From Trichomonas vaginalis G3 (lineage: Eukaryota; Parabasalia; Trichomonadida; Trichomonadidae), in assembly GCF_026262505.1 (NCBI RefSeq), contig NC_067207.1:1124252-1188251 (forward strand): a stretch of DNA of 64,000 bases, written 5' to 3'. Made by a program: the position numbers and the translations under genes. Shown one piece after another: positions 19,148 to 28,887 of the stretch (position 1 is the stretch's first letter; every line of letters starts with the position of its first letter). The notes under the pieces are model-generated. The model was not told where the DNA came from. It saw only the letters and a list, made by a program, of their open reading frames with translations, and searched no databases.

Positions 19148-19846
19148 TTCTTTACTTTGTCTTTATTTTATTTATTGTAAAAAACAGTTTATATATTACT
19201 ATATTAATATCATTGTTTTTTGAGCAAATTTATTCAATATCTTTTCTTAAAATTTGAAATGAATAAGCTCTGAATCATATTTTTAACTTACAAACTCCAA
19301 AATGTCTCAATTTTTGAATAATGGCCACTAAGAATATAATTCTAAGATTATATTATTAAATTAAGAAATTTCTTCATAAATATAAGTAAATTTATCAGGT
19401 TACTTAAATGTGTGTCTCCATCAGAAAGTCTATAAACAAATCGCAAATTTAGATCAAATTATATGAAATACTTAATATAGTTCAAATTTTGGAGGAAATT
19501 TATTTATAACTATTCAATAAATAGAGTATATGAGCATGATTCATGAACTATTGTATTTGAAATGATGTGTTTGTTTTAATATTGATCAATCTCAAAGATA
19601 TAAATGGAAAAAGCAAAAAGGATTATCATGAAAATTTCTCAAAGGAATAGTATTAGAATAATTAATCATCAAGATGCTCTATAACAAGTTAAATATATTT
19701 TAAACTCTTGAATCACTTATATATTTATGATCAAGGAACAGAGTGGAATGTTGTGTTCATACTTATACTATATTCATTATTGATTTATGAATTCAATGAC
19801 TATTTCCTGAGTGAAATCTAAATTCATCAGTTTAAAAATGAAATTG
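19148..19846. other. Intergenic spacer
   Basis: AT-rich; nothing seen except the initiator of the chromodomain gene at its right end. Confidence 0.5.
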
Positions 19847-19854
19847 TCACTTTT
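19847..19854 (+). promoter_or_regulatory. Inr initiator TCACTTTT
   Basis: +1 at the A (19849) lies 8 nt before the ATG at 19857, the textbook parabasalid spacing. Confidence 0.75.
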
Positions 19855-19856
19855 GA

Positions 19857-20597
19857 ATGGATCATAAAAACCAGGAGATGCTCAGTGATAGTTCATCTGA
19901 TACTCCAGAAGGAGAGTATTCAGTAGAGGCCATTAAAGATCATCGAATTAGAAAGAATAAGGCTGAATTTTACATCAAATGGAAAGGATATCCAGATGAT
20001 CAATCAACATGGGAGCCTTTATCGAATCTTGAAGGTGCCCAAGAACTCCTTTTCGAGTACTGCAATTCAAAGAACTTACTTGACTTGCTTTCAAAGCCAG
20101 AAAAACATGAACACAAAAAAACTCCAAAAGCTAAAAAAGAAAAGAAAGAAAAACCAAAAACACCTGTAAAAGAAGTGAAAAAAGAAACACCAGAAGTACA
20201 AGAAGTAACTATACCAGCTGAAACTAAACCAGAAGTTCAAACTCCAGTTCAAACAAAACCAAAAACTACAATTAAACCAGTTTACGCTGACCCACTTGAC
20301 CAAGAGCTTCTGAATTATGAAGATGAGGATGTTATCGAAGTATCCCCTGCTAGAAAACCTGCTACACAACCAAAACCTCAAGAACATAAAAAAGAACAAA
20401 AATCTGAAGACACTGATAGCTATAAAATCAAGATATTAGCAGTCAGAAAAGATGATAAGGGAAATCTTACATTTGCTGTTCAAAAACATGACCAAATTAT
20501 GTTATTAACAAATGAAAAGATGAAAAAGAAATACATCAGATCATTATTAAGATTTTACGAATCTAATATCGAATTTGGAGAAGAATACGAACTCTAA
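19857..20597 (+). CDS. HP1-like chromodomain protein
   Basis: The protein has 246 residues. A chromodomain spans residues 20-73 (YSVEAIKDHR, FYIKWKGYPDDQSTWEP). The three cage aromatics that hold methyl-lysine are present at Y21, W42 and Y45, with exactly the spacing of Drosophila HP1 (24, 45, 48), so histone H3 methyl-lysine binding is expected. Residues 80-180 are a Lys/Pro/Glu/Thr-rich hinge. The last 60 residues (SYKIKILAVRKDDKGNLTFAVQ, then YIRSLLRFYESNIEF) resemble a chromoshadow dimerisation domain. The order chromodomain, hinge, chromoshadow is that of HP1, a heterochromatin reader in the nucleus. The chromoshadow call is weaker than the chromodomain. Confidence 0.88.
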   Translation: MDHKNQEMLSDSSSDTPEGEYSVEAIKDHRIRKNKAEFYIKWKGYPDDQSTWEPLSNLEGAQELLFEYCNSKNLLDLLSKPEKHEHKKTPKAKKEKKEKPKTPVKEVKKETPEVQEVTIPAETKPEVQTPVQTKPKTTIKPVYADPLDQELLNYEDEDVIEVSPARKPATQPKPQEHKKEQKSEDTDSYKIKILAVRKDDKGNLTFAVQKHDQIMLLTNEKMKKKYIRSLLRFYESNIEFGEEYEL

Positions 20598-20890
20598 GGC
20601 TTATATTCTTGATAATATTCTTCATTTTTTGTCAGCAGCTTAGATGCGCTATATATCTGTTTAAACATATTATAATAAAGCATAAAAGTTAATAATTTTT
20701 ACATATTTCAGTTATTTTTAATTTGATATTTCAAAATTATTAAAAAAAATAAGTGTATAATAACTTGGGAATGAATATTTATTTCTTTTGGTAACATAAA
20801 GAGTTAATAGAAATGTTGTAAAGAAAAAAAATTAGCAACAAATAATAATGAATATTTAAGCATAAATAATATAATATATAATAACTCTAA

Positions 20891-21190
20891 TTAGGCAGTA
20901 ACACCAGCCTCCTGAACAGCTACAAGAATAAAGTCAGCATCAGGAACAATAATTATTTCGTTTTTATGTGATCTGATACGAATTTGACTGATTGTTCCTG
21001 GGAGCAAACTGTTTTCGAGAGATGATTTTGCTTTTTTCACAAACTCGCTAACTAAGCCAGCATAATGAACTGATTCAGCTTCTCTAAATGATGTTTTATA
21101 TGGAAGTCCATTCATTTTAAGGACAATCCAGCCGATGATTCCTGGAATCGTGCCAAGATTCTTCAGAATACCATCGATTTCGATACTCAT
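20891..21190 (-). CDS. DYNLRB: Dynein light chain, roadblock/LC7 type
   Basis: A protein of 99 residues, the usual length of roadblock light chains. The pattern fits the LC7/roadblock fold: an N-terminal helix, then VLKMNGLPYKTSF (the G.p..t strand-turn), a central helix HYAGLVSEFVKKAKSSLE, and two strands ISQIRIRSHKNEIIIVPD and FILVAVQE. In the family this subunit dimerises and binds the dynein intermediate chains for axonemal or cytoplasmic transport; parabasalids have flagella. It is small and soluble, with no other domain. The 293 bp after the chromodomain gene separates the two convergent stops. Confidence 0.85.
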   Translation of the reverse strand: MSIEIDGILKNLGTIPGIIGWIVLKMNGLPYKTSFREAESVHYAGLVSEFVKKAKSSLENSLLPGTISQIRIRSHKNEIIIVPDADFILVAVQEAGVTA

Positions 21191-21525
21191 ATTTTGGAGA
21201 AATACGTTATTTTGGTTACACAGATTTTGGAGAAAACAAAGAGTTCAATTGAATGTATCAAGAGTAACTTCTACAATTCATCAAACTTCAGTATCAGGAA
21301 CTGTTCGATACTAAAATGACTTCCAAAAACACTAAAACGCAATGATATTGAATCAAATTCAGAGTAACACTAGAAGATTTTAAGAATAACTATCATGAAA
21401 CAATAGCAATCTAAAGTGATAGTTGATATTAACTTTATTGCCATAAAGTATTATGAATTAGTTATAAATTAGGATAGAAAAATAAAAAAAATTGATTTGA
21501 TTTAAATATATTATACCGAAATTGT
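21191..21525. other. Intergenic spacer
   Basis: Nothing gene-like seen. It contains the upstream region of the roadblock gene and the 3' end of actin. Confidence 0.5.
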
Positions 21526-22656
21526 TTAGAAGCACTTACGGTGAACGATGGATGGGCCAGCCTCGTCGTATTCCTCCTTGGTGATAACCATCTGTGGGAA
21601 TGTAGCGAGGGAAGCAAGGATGGAGCCACCGACCCAAACGGCGTACTTACGCTCTTCTGGGGCGACGATCTTGACCTTCATTGTTGGTGGAGCAAGAGCT
21701 GTGATTTCCTTGTCAAGACGTTCGGCGATGCCCTGGAACATTGTTGTGCCACCAGAAAGAACGATGTTAGCGTAGAGATCCTTACGAACATCGATATCGC
21801 ACTTCATGATGGAGTCGAAGAGTGTCTTGTCGATACCATCGTATTCCATACCATCGAAGTATGGCTTGAAGAGCATTTCTGGGCAGCGGAAGCGCTCATT
21901 GCCGATTGTGATGACGTTGCCATCTGGAAGTGTGTAGTTGACGTTGATGGAGGAGTCTGTAGCGGCCTTCTCCATTTCAGCATCGAAGTCGAGGGCGACA
22001 TAGCAAAGCTTCTCCTTGATGTCACGAACGATTTCCTTTTCGGCTGTTGTGTTGAAAGCATTGCCACGCTCTGTGAGAAGCTTGACCATCCAGGCTGTGA
22101 GATCACGGCCAGCGAGGTTAAGTCTCATGATGGCGTGTGGAAGGGAGTAGCCTTCGTAAATTGGAACTGTGTGGGAAACACCATCACCAGCATCGAAAAC
22201 GATACCTGTTGTACGGCCAGAGGAGTAGAGGGAAAGAACGGCTTGGATGCCGACATAGAATGATGGGACGTTGAATGTGTCGAACATGAGGGAGATCATT
22301 TTCTCACGGTTAGCCTTTGGGTTGAGTGGGGCTTCTGTAAGAAGAACTGGGTGCTCTGTTGGGTCAACACGAAGTTCGTTGTAGAATGTGTGGTGCCAGA
22401 TCTTTTCCATATCATCCCAGTTGTTGACGATACCGTGTTCAATTGGGTACTTGAGGATGAGGACACCAGCCTTGGAGCAGGCTTCATCACCAACGAAAAC
22501 GTCCTTGGCATTGCCACCAACTAATTGTTGTTTGTACTTTGGACGGCCGACAACGGATGGGAAAACAGAGCGTGGGGCTTCATCACCAGAGAAGCCAGCC
22601 TTGCACATACCAGAGCCGTTATCGATAACGAGTGTCTGAACGTCTTCTTCAGCCAT
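21526..22656 (-). CDS. ACT: Actin
   Basis: The protein has 376 residues, canonical actin length, starting [16 protein letters not shown]. All nucleotide-binding loops are recognisable: [35 protein letters not shown] and [15 protein letters not shown]; the C-terminus [10 protein letters not shown] is conserved. The DNase-binding loop is unusual: [23 protein letters not shown] replaces the common GRPRHQGVMVGMGQKD, as expected for a divergent parabasalid paralogue. Strong codon bias (GTC, AAG, GAG) marks high expression. The initiator TTCACTTC lies about 17 nt upstream and the stop is within TAAA. It forms the actin cytoskeleton used in adhesion and phagocytosis. Actin is usually multicopy in this group. 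Confidence 0.97.
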   Translation of the reverse strand: MAEEDVQTLVIDNGSGMCKAGFSGDEAPRSVFPSVVGRPKYKQQLVGGNAKDVFVGDEACSKAGVLILKYPIEHGIVNNWDDMEKIWHHTFYNELRVDPTEHPVLLTEAPLNPKANREKMISLMFDTFNVPSFYVGIQAVLSLYSSGRTTGIVFDAGDGVSHTVPIYEGYSLPHAIMRLNLAGRDLTAWMVKLLTERGNAFNTTAEKEIVRDIKEKLCYVALDFDAEMEKAATDSSINVNYTLPDGNVITIGNERFRCPEMLFKPYFDGMEYDGIDKTLFDSIMKCDIDVRKDLYANIVLSGGTTMFQGIAERLDKEITALAPPTMKVKIVAPEERKYAVWVGGSILASLATFPQMVITKEEYDEAGPSIVHRKCF

Positions 22657-22669
22657 TAGAAGAGAATGT

Positions 22670-22676
22670 GAAGTGA
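22670..22676 (-). promoter_or_regulatory. Inr initiator TCACTTC of actin
   Basis: On the minus strand TTCACTTCACATTC holds two overlapping TCAC initiators 12 and 17 nt before the ATG. Confidence 0.55.
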
Positions 22677-24486
22677 AATTATTTCTGTATCACAACTCTG
22701 AATTTTTTCGGGCAACTTGCTAGAAAATATGTGGGTTTTCAGAACGATAGACTCTCAAAAGCTGTGTAAAATGGCGGTTTTAGGAAGTGAAGTTATAATT
22801 GTTTGAAGAATATCAGCCGTGTCCGGGACAAATGGTTCAATCTAACATATTTGAAATAATATTATTTTGTGTATAGAATATAATTATGATAATTGTTTGT
22901 ATAAAATTCGTGTTTTTTATACACAATCTCATTTTCTGAGGATAATGTGTATCATAATGTGAGGCCAAATATACGTAATATAGACCATTACATAGTAGAA
23001 GACAAGTAATTTTAAGATTTAATGTGTTATTCGCACATTATCCTAGATATATTTTATATTACTTTTCTTCCTCAAAAATAAGGCCGTATCAACTCATCAA
23101 TAACTGTTGAACAATGTTATTTTTCGAACCGATTTCATTATCGTTACTCTTCTTACGTGAAAAGATCAATTGATATCTAAAATTTGAAACTTTTGAGTGA
23201 TTCTCTCAAATTATCACTCATTACATCAAGCATTAATGCATGCTACCATAAAAAATTGGCAACAGCGTTCGAGTGCATTTATTAGTAAATGATCTCGTAT
23301 ATACAACCAGACAGGAGAAAAAAACTAATGAATTGATCTCATTACACAGAGTGCATATATATAATAAGCCCTCATCCATTTAACATAGGAATAATAAAAT
23401 TCCCATCACAAGCATACAAGAAAATCCATGTAATAACTCGGTATTGCTAACAATTCCTTTAGACAAATAAATTCTTATTTAAAATTGTTAATAAAATACT
23501 TAGTTTACCTTGAAATATTTTCCTATATTTCAATTAAATCCATAATTATAGTGATTGAGTTTATAAATGACATTTTTGAAGGAAGTACTATGTATACTCA
23601 CTTGATTACCTTGATTGAGAGAAATAGGAATTTCCAAAAAAAATTTAAAAAATTAAAAATATCTTGAACAATCCCAGATTTTATATTCAAATTCTTAATT
23701 TTGAAAAAATTTTGGAACATGAAACATCATTATTTTATACAAACATCCTATTTTAATGACAAAACAAAAAAAGATTCAAAGATTCTCATGAAATTTATGA
23801 ATTCAAAAGGTCAAATTGCTTATTTTTTAAAAGTAATTCACCTTATTTTATTTTACGACTCTAGTATCATCTTTTAAAAACTTTTTCAATCTCATATTTT
23901 GTATTTTCAGTATTATTTTGTTTGAATGTCTTTTTCTTTTAATGAAGAATGTATGAAATACCTTTGACAGTTCGTATATTACACTTACTCATATGCAAAA
24001 CGTCAGTATATCTCTATCTAATGTAGTCGAATCAAAGTTTCATCGTAAAATCTGAAATATCAGTGATTTATAATAATTAACTTATTCACAATATAGCTTT
24101 ACTGTATAGTACAAATCCAATTTTATGGAGTAATTCAAGTTAATGAAATTTTGATTTAAAAATAATGAAATTTTAGCTGAGTTAATTCAAAATTTTAACG
24201 AGATCAAGGAAATCAGTTCATGTTTGATTCAAGAACATGCGCACTTAAAAATGTTTTGTGTTGAATAAATTCAATTATGATAATTTTGTGAAACAATGAT
24301 ATGTAACTGATGAATTCTAGTGCCTGAGGTTGAGGATTTGATATAACATGTTATGGCATAAGCAAGCTTTTTCAAACAATCAAAAACGTCACTTTTATTA
24401 ATTCAAACGCAATTTTATATGAAAATTCTTATTATGGATACATATACAATAGAAATATTCTTCGAAATTTGAAAAAAGTGACAAAA
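22677..24486. other. Intergenic spacer
   Basis: About 1.8 kb, AT-rich, no credible gene. A forward TCACTTTT at 24389 is 96 nt before the next ATG and may be its start site. Confidence 0.5.
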
Positions 24487-26358
24487 ATGCAACAAGTTCT
24501 CCAAGATTATGAAATAGATGAAGAACTTGAATATATGAAGTCATACCATTCTCTTGCATTTGAAAAAGTAAATATTATTCTTGGGAAAGCAAAGACATCT
24601 TCCTCAATGTTTTTGTTTATTTCAGATTTTAACGTTGCACTCTTTAACAAAAAGTTTTTTTCCAAGAAGCTTCGATTAGAATTTTCATCGTTATGGACAG
24701 AAGTTCAAGAAATTAGATATAATTCAGGAGATAATCAATATTTGTCATTTAAAGCGAAATCAAATTCTTTTCGGGTTGTTTCAAAGAATACAAAAGAAAT
24801 AGCTGATTTAATAATGAAGTTCAACAAATCTGTGTGGGGAAATCAAGATGCGCCAACTCCAAGGCTTTATTATCCCAAAGAGTACGAAATACCTGAATAC
24901 ACTAAGTCCATACCAATCCATCTAAAATATGAATTGTTCCAAAAAGGTATTCAATTACCAAACAGACAAATTTCATCATTGGCCAAATTTTTCGCATCAA
25001 AACCAACAGAATTCAAGTTCGATCACTTCTACTGGCTTATCCAATACATTCCAAATGTCATGAAGATCATAAATTGGGAGCCTTCCATTAAAAAAATCAT
25101 TATTCCGTTGGACGTTTGTCCTCTTGGCGCAACATTGATGCAAAACATCATGAAGAAGAATAAGACAATTCAGGAGATCTCATTTTCGAACGGAACTATT
25201 ACTAATTTGCCAGAATTACTTCAAACTATCGATAGAAACCAAGAAAGCAAGATTAAAGGTCTTCATTTTACCGGCATTACTTTTACATCGAAAGATTTAC
25301 ACGCTCTCGATAATTTTATAAGGAATTACAAATTAGATTTTTTAACTTTGAATTTGGCATTCGATCATTCACTTTCCTTGAACTTTACAGAAGACTCTCT
25401 TAAAATAGAGAACTTTGGATACCTCCAAACCCTTGTTTTGGATAATACTCCCGGTTTAAATCTTCAAAGAATATTTTTGAGGATGAAAAACCTCAAATTC
25501 CTCTCAATTGTTAACTGCGGAATTGAAATAAACGAAATCATCCGTCTTTTCCAGGTCGTAAAGGGCTCAATTGAAAGAATCAACGCATCTTACAATAAAT
25601 GCACAGTTCCGATCAGATTCAAGAAGAACAAGTTGATAAAAACCAACACAAAGTACTTAAACATATCAAATATCAACTGGTCCGAAAAAGATTTGGTTCA
25701 AATTTGGAATTTCTTTTCAATACAAGAAGGAATCACTTTAGATTTGAGCTCCGCAACACTAAGTGACGGATCCTTTGATAATTTCGTAAAACAAGCTGTA
25801 AATGTCGATTCTAAAATTTCTGAACTATATTGGAACGACAACATATCAACTGGAGTTACGGATATTATCAAGCATTGTCCAAACCTCTCAGTTTTGTCAA
25901 TTGCAAGAGTTTTCGGCGAAGATGATCCCGAAATTAATAAAATTTGCAAATTTATCAAGAAAACAGAGACACTCAAGAAGCTCAATATATCAGGATCAAG
26001 AAGAAAGTTCATTGGCAAGAATATGCCGATAATTTTCGGAGCAATTCAAGAAAATTCTTCAATTACTAATTTAGACATCAGAAAGAACCACGCTGGTGAA
26101 TCATTCCCAACAGATGTGATCAACTGCTTCATGAAGAACGAAGCTGTCGAAATTTTGGCGATTGAAGGAAATGAAATCACAGATACCGAGAAATACAAAG
26201 AAATTTTCACCCAACTTCAAGAGAGAAAGAAACCGTTACTTATCGTTTGGCCGCAAAAGGAAATTGACGGAATTGCTTTGTCTACAGGAACAGAACAGGA
26301 CGAACTTGACCAATTGATGGATTTACACGCTAGACTCGCAAATATTGGCCAGATTTAG
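24487..26358 (+). CDS. CARMIL-like protein (PH-like domain plus leucine-rich repeats)
   Basis: The protein has 623 residues from MQQVLQDY; the frame is open six codons further but has no ATG there. Residues 15-120 form beta strands and a final helix typical of a PH-like fold (FEKVNIILGKAKTSSSMFLF, ending EIADLIMKFNKSVW). From about residue 170 to 590 come degenerate leucine-rich repeats of 27-29 residues with the ribonuclease-inhibitor type pattern (LKFLSIVNCGIEINEIIRLF, SITNLDIRKN, AVEILAIEGNEITD). This N-terminal PH then LRR order is that of CARMIL proteins, which link membranes to actin capping protein; the C-terminal capping-protein-interaction tail is missing. It fits the expanded trichomonad family of such proteins. 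The ATG is directly preceded by AAAAAAGTGACAAAA. Confidence 0.8.
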   Translation: MQQVLQDYEIDEELEYMKSYHSLAFEKVNIILGKAKTSSSMFLFISDFNVALFNKKFFSKKLRLEFSSLWTEVQEIRYNSGDNQYLSFKAKSNSFRVVSKNTKEIADLIMKFNKSVWGNQDAPTPRLYYPKEYEIPEYTKSIPIHLKYELFQKGIQLPNRQISSLAKFFASKPTEFKFDHFYWLIQYIPNVMKIINWEPSIKKIIIPLDVCPLGATLMQNIMKKNKTIQEISFSNGTITNLPELLQTIDRNQESKIKGLHFTGITFTSKDLHALDNFIRNYKLDFLTLNLAFDHSLSLNFTEDSLKIENFGYLQTLVLDNTPGLNLQRIFLRMKNLKFLSIVNCGIEINEIIRLFQVVKGSIERINASYNKCTVPIRFKKNKLIKTNTKYLNISNINWSEKDLVQIWNFFSIQEGITLDLSSATLSDGSFDNFVKQAVNVDSKISELYWNDNISTGVTDIIKHCPNLSVLSIARVFGEDDPEINKICKFIKKTETLKKLNISGSRRKFIGKNMPIIFGAIQENSSITNLDIRKNHAGESFPTDVINCFMKNEAVEILAIEGNEITDTEKYKEIFTQLQERKKPLLIVWPQKEIDGIALSTGTEQDELDQLMDLHARLANIGQI

Positions 26359-26877
26359 AGTTTTCCCATTATAATACTTTATTTTTATTGTATTTTATTA
26401 AATAATTTTTCTATGTATGTTAAATTTCATGATTTTTGTACTATGCTCCATATATAATACAAATACGTCCATACGAAATATGCTTATTTGCTCAATAAAT
26501 TAAAATACAATATCAAAATTTGAGATATCAATGAAATCATAACTAAAATAATGAGTAAACAAAAATATTATAGAATATTAATGAATCTTATTAATACCAA
26601 ACTTCAAAATAGCATTAAATTTGATTACAATATGATTACCAACATAATATACAAGGTTTGGGAATGAAGATATGAATCAACTGGTTCGAAAACTTATACT
26701 ATGAGCTATTCATTTTGGATTCTCTTTCAATGATTTGCAATCTCTTCATCTGAAATCAATCCAAAAAATCAAAGATCCGAAAACACATGCTGCTTAATAT
26801 TTTAAAATATTTATTGGATTTGACTGATTTGACATTTTTGTTGATTGAATTTTTTTTTTCTAAACAACGAAAAATAA
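26359..26877. other. Intergenic spacer
   Basis: AT-rich with a poly-T tract just before the next gene; no gene seen. Confidence 0.5.
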
Positions 26878-28887
26878 ATGCAAGGCCCTTTTTCATTATC
26901 AATCAGTGGAAAGCGCCTGCAAAAAAAGCCAGCGATTGGATCTAAGTTCTATATTGCTGACTTTGGAAACAGCTCTAACTCTCTATTCATAGTTAGAAAT
27001 CAGTTTACTGATGTTTTGATTCAATCAAATGACTATTCAACAATTTCGAAAATATACGAGACAAGATTTACCGAACGTATAGTGAGTGCATCTGCAATGC
27101 CCGGCAAAAAATGGTTCCTTGTTGTTTTACAAGGATTTGGCGATGGTATTGATCCACGACCATTTTACAGGGCAATATTCATCAATGCAGTTTCAAAGAC
27201 AGCAGAATTACCCGTAACTATGAAAACAAATACACCACAATATGTATCGTGGGCTTATTCCCCGGATAACCCAGTTTTTCTTCATCTAAAATACGACAAA
27301 GACAAAAATCCAATTATTAGCACTTACGAATTTAACTATGATCCAATTTCGTCATCATTTACCATAAATTTCAGAAGGAATCACGAACATTTCATGTGGT
27401 TTAATACAGGAATGAAAGGGGCAACACACCATACATATATGGTTCAATTTGATCCAACTACAAACAATTTAGTTTTTTCAGATCGAACAAAAACAGATTT
27501 ATATCCAAAAACATGTATTTTACCTAGTAATATCGAATTGGGATGCAATACTGAATTTAAAGCTTTCTCAGCTTCAGTAAAACATATGTCTTTCCAGAAA
27601 TGCGGCCAAAGAATGATTATCCATACTTCTTCTAACAAATTAACGATCATACTACCTTTCTCGTCATTAAAGGCTGAGATAACTCTTGACTACATCGATC
27701 TTCCGCCAAAATCTGATCCATCCCTCTTCGAAAAGTTCACTACAACCCAAGAATTAGAAGACTCATGCTTACAGTATGATCCTCTGAACGTTTCCGATTT
27801 CCCAACTACGAAAATTCCTTTTGTTATGTGCAATAATGGTTTTTACATCATTACTGCACCGAAAGGAATGATCACATGCTTCCTTCTCGACAAGGCCGAT
27901 CGTGTTAGAGCCTCTTTTTCAACGGCAATGCCAGATAATTGCCTCCAAATGCACAAAATGTCATCTCTCAACGACCAGGCCACGCTATGTCTATCACAGG
28001 AGACAGGAGAAATCTTTAACTGCCACTTAAATGCAGATTTCTTCGTAAAACGAGATCCGAAATTTTCATTGTCACTTTTACACGCTTTTATCACTCCACG
28101 TAATCACGATATCTCAATAGCCGAGTTTATAACACCCAGGCTGCTCAAAACGTTCTGGAATTGCGAGTTTTTCTCAGAAGCGTTATTATTGCTTTTCAAC
28201 TCTGACCAACAGAACAGGCCATTCGCAGATCGTGTCTGCTCCACATTATTGGACCCAAAGAGACACGGCGACTCACTATTTTCGGAATATTTGACTCAAC
28301 CACGAGGAGAGATCGCAGAGCAGTACAAATCATTCCGAGAAATATTTAAGAAGATTCCGAAGTCTATAATGGAACAACTTCCTCCAAATCTTCAAGATTT
28401 CGGACAGATTGTCAAAACTTTGATTTCTCTTTTAGACACCGACTTCTTCAACGTTGAAACATTCCCTGTAGACTGCCAATTCGCATCGAGACTCCAGATA
28501 ACAGCTCTAAAACACTTTTTAGATCCAAACGCCATCATTTTAACCGCCAAAACCGTTTTCCCAGAAAATTTCAGTGAAGAAGTATTAAGTACATGGCTGA
28601 TGCGTGGCATGATTGATGAGCCAATTGTAAAGGAATGGCAGCCAGGCATTGTTTCTCCTCTTATTCTTTCACAAGAAAACGCTTTCGACATTGTAAATGA
28701 CATTTGGTGGTTCATGAAGATGAAGAACGCTTCTTTGTTATTTAAGCAGGAAGATGATCCTCTAACTAACTTGTTCCAACACGTTGAGCAGGCAACATTG
28801 AGACAGAATGAGTTTGGACCTCTTATTTTCTCTATTCACCAGTATTTGTTGCAGCCAGAGATGGATAAGCCAATTTTCGAAATATGA
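26878..28887 (+). CDS. Propeller plus helical protein, pigeon/GSAP-like
   Basis: The protein has 669 residues, soluble. Residues 1-385 look like an irregular beta-propeller; residues 390-669 are helical. Several segments fall in the same order and spacing as in gamma-secretase-activating protein (the pigeon family): SLFIVRNQFTDVLIQS near residue 36; QYVSWAYSPDNPVFLHLKYD near 121; the NNGFYIITAPKGMITCFLL strand pair near 323; and the segment ATLCLSQETGEIFNCHLN near 365, where human has LVLDCCSGKLYRALL. The family role in animals is in membrane-protein processing and trafficking; function in protists is unknown. The match is by eye and unverified. A MITE-like repeat begins 116 bp after the stop. 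Confidence 0.7.
   Translation: MQGPFSLSISGKRLQKKPAIGSKFYIADFGNSSNSLFIVRNQFTDVLIQSNDYSTISKIYETRFTERIVSASAMPGKKWFLVVLQGFGDGIDPRPFYRAIFINAVSKTAELPVTMKTNTPQYVSWAYSPDNPVFLHLKYDKDKNPIISTYEFNYDPISSSFTINFRRNHEHFMWFNTGMKGATHHTYMVQFDPTTNNLVFSDRTKTDLYPKTCILPSNIELGCNTEFKAFSASVKHMSFQKCGQRMIIHTSSNKLTIILPFSSLKAEITLDYIDLPPKSDPSLFEKFTTTQELEDSCLQYDPLNVSDFPTTKIPFVMCNNGFYIITAPKGMITCFLLDKADRVRASFSTAMPDNCLQMHKMSSLNDQATLCLSQETGEIFNCHLNADFFVKRDPKFSLSLLHAFITPRNHDISIAEFITPRLLKTFWNCEFFSEALLLLFNSDQQNRPFADRVCSTLLDPKRHGDSLFSEYLTQPRGEIAEQYKSFREIFKKIPKSIMEQLPPNLQDFGQIVKTLISLLDTDFFNVETFPVDCQFASRLQITALKHFLDPNAIILTAKTVFPENFSEEVLSTWLMRGMIDEPIVKEWQPGIVSPLILSQENAFDIVNDIWWFMKMKNASLLFKQEDDPLTNLFQHVEQATLRQNEFGPLIFSIHQYLLQPEMDKPIFEI

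Noticed and set aside
21541-22263. 240-codon plus-strand frame within actin
   Set aside because: Antisense shadow created by the strong codon bias of actin.
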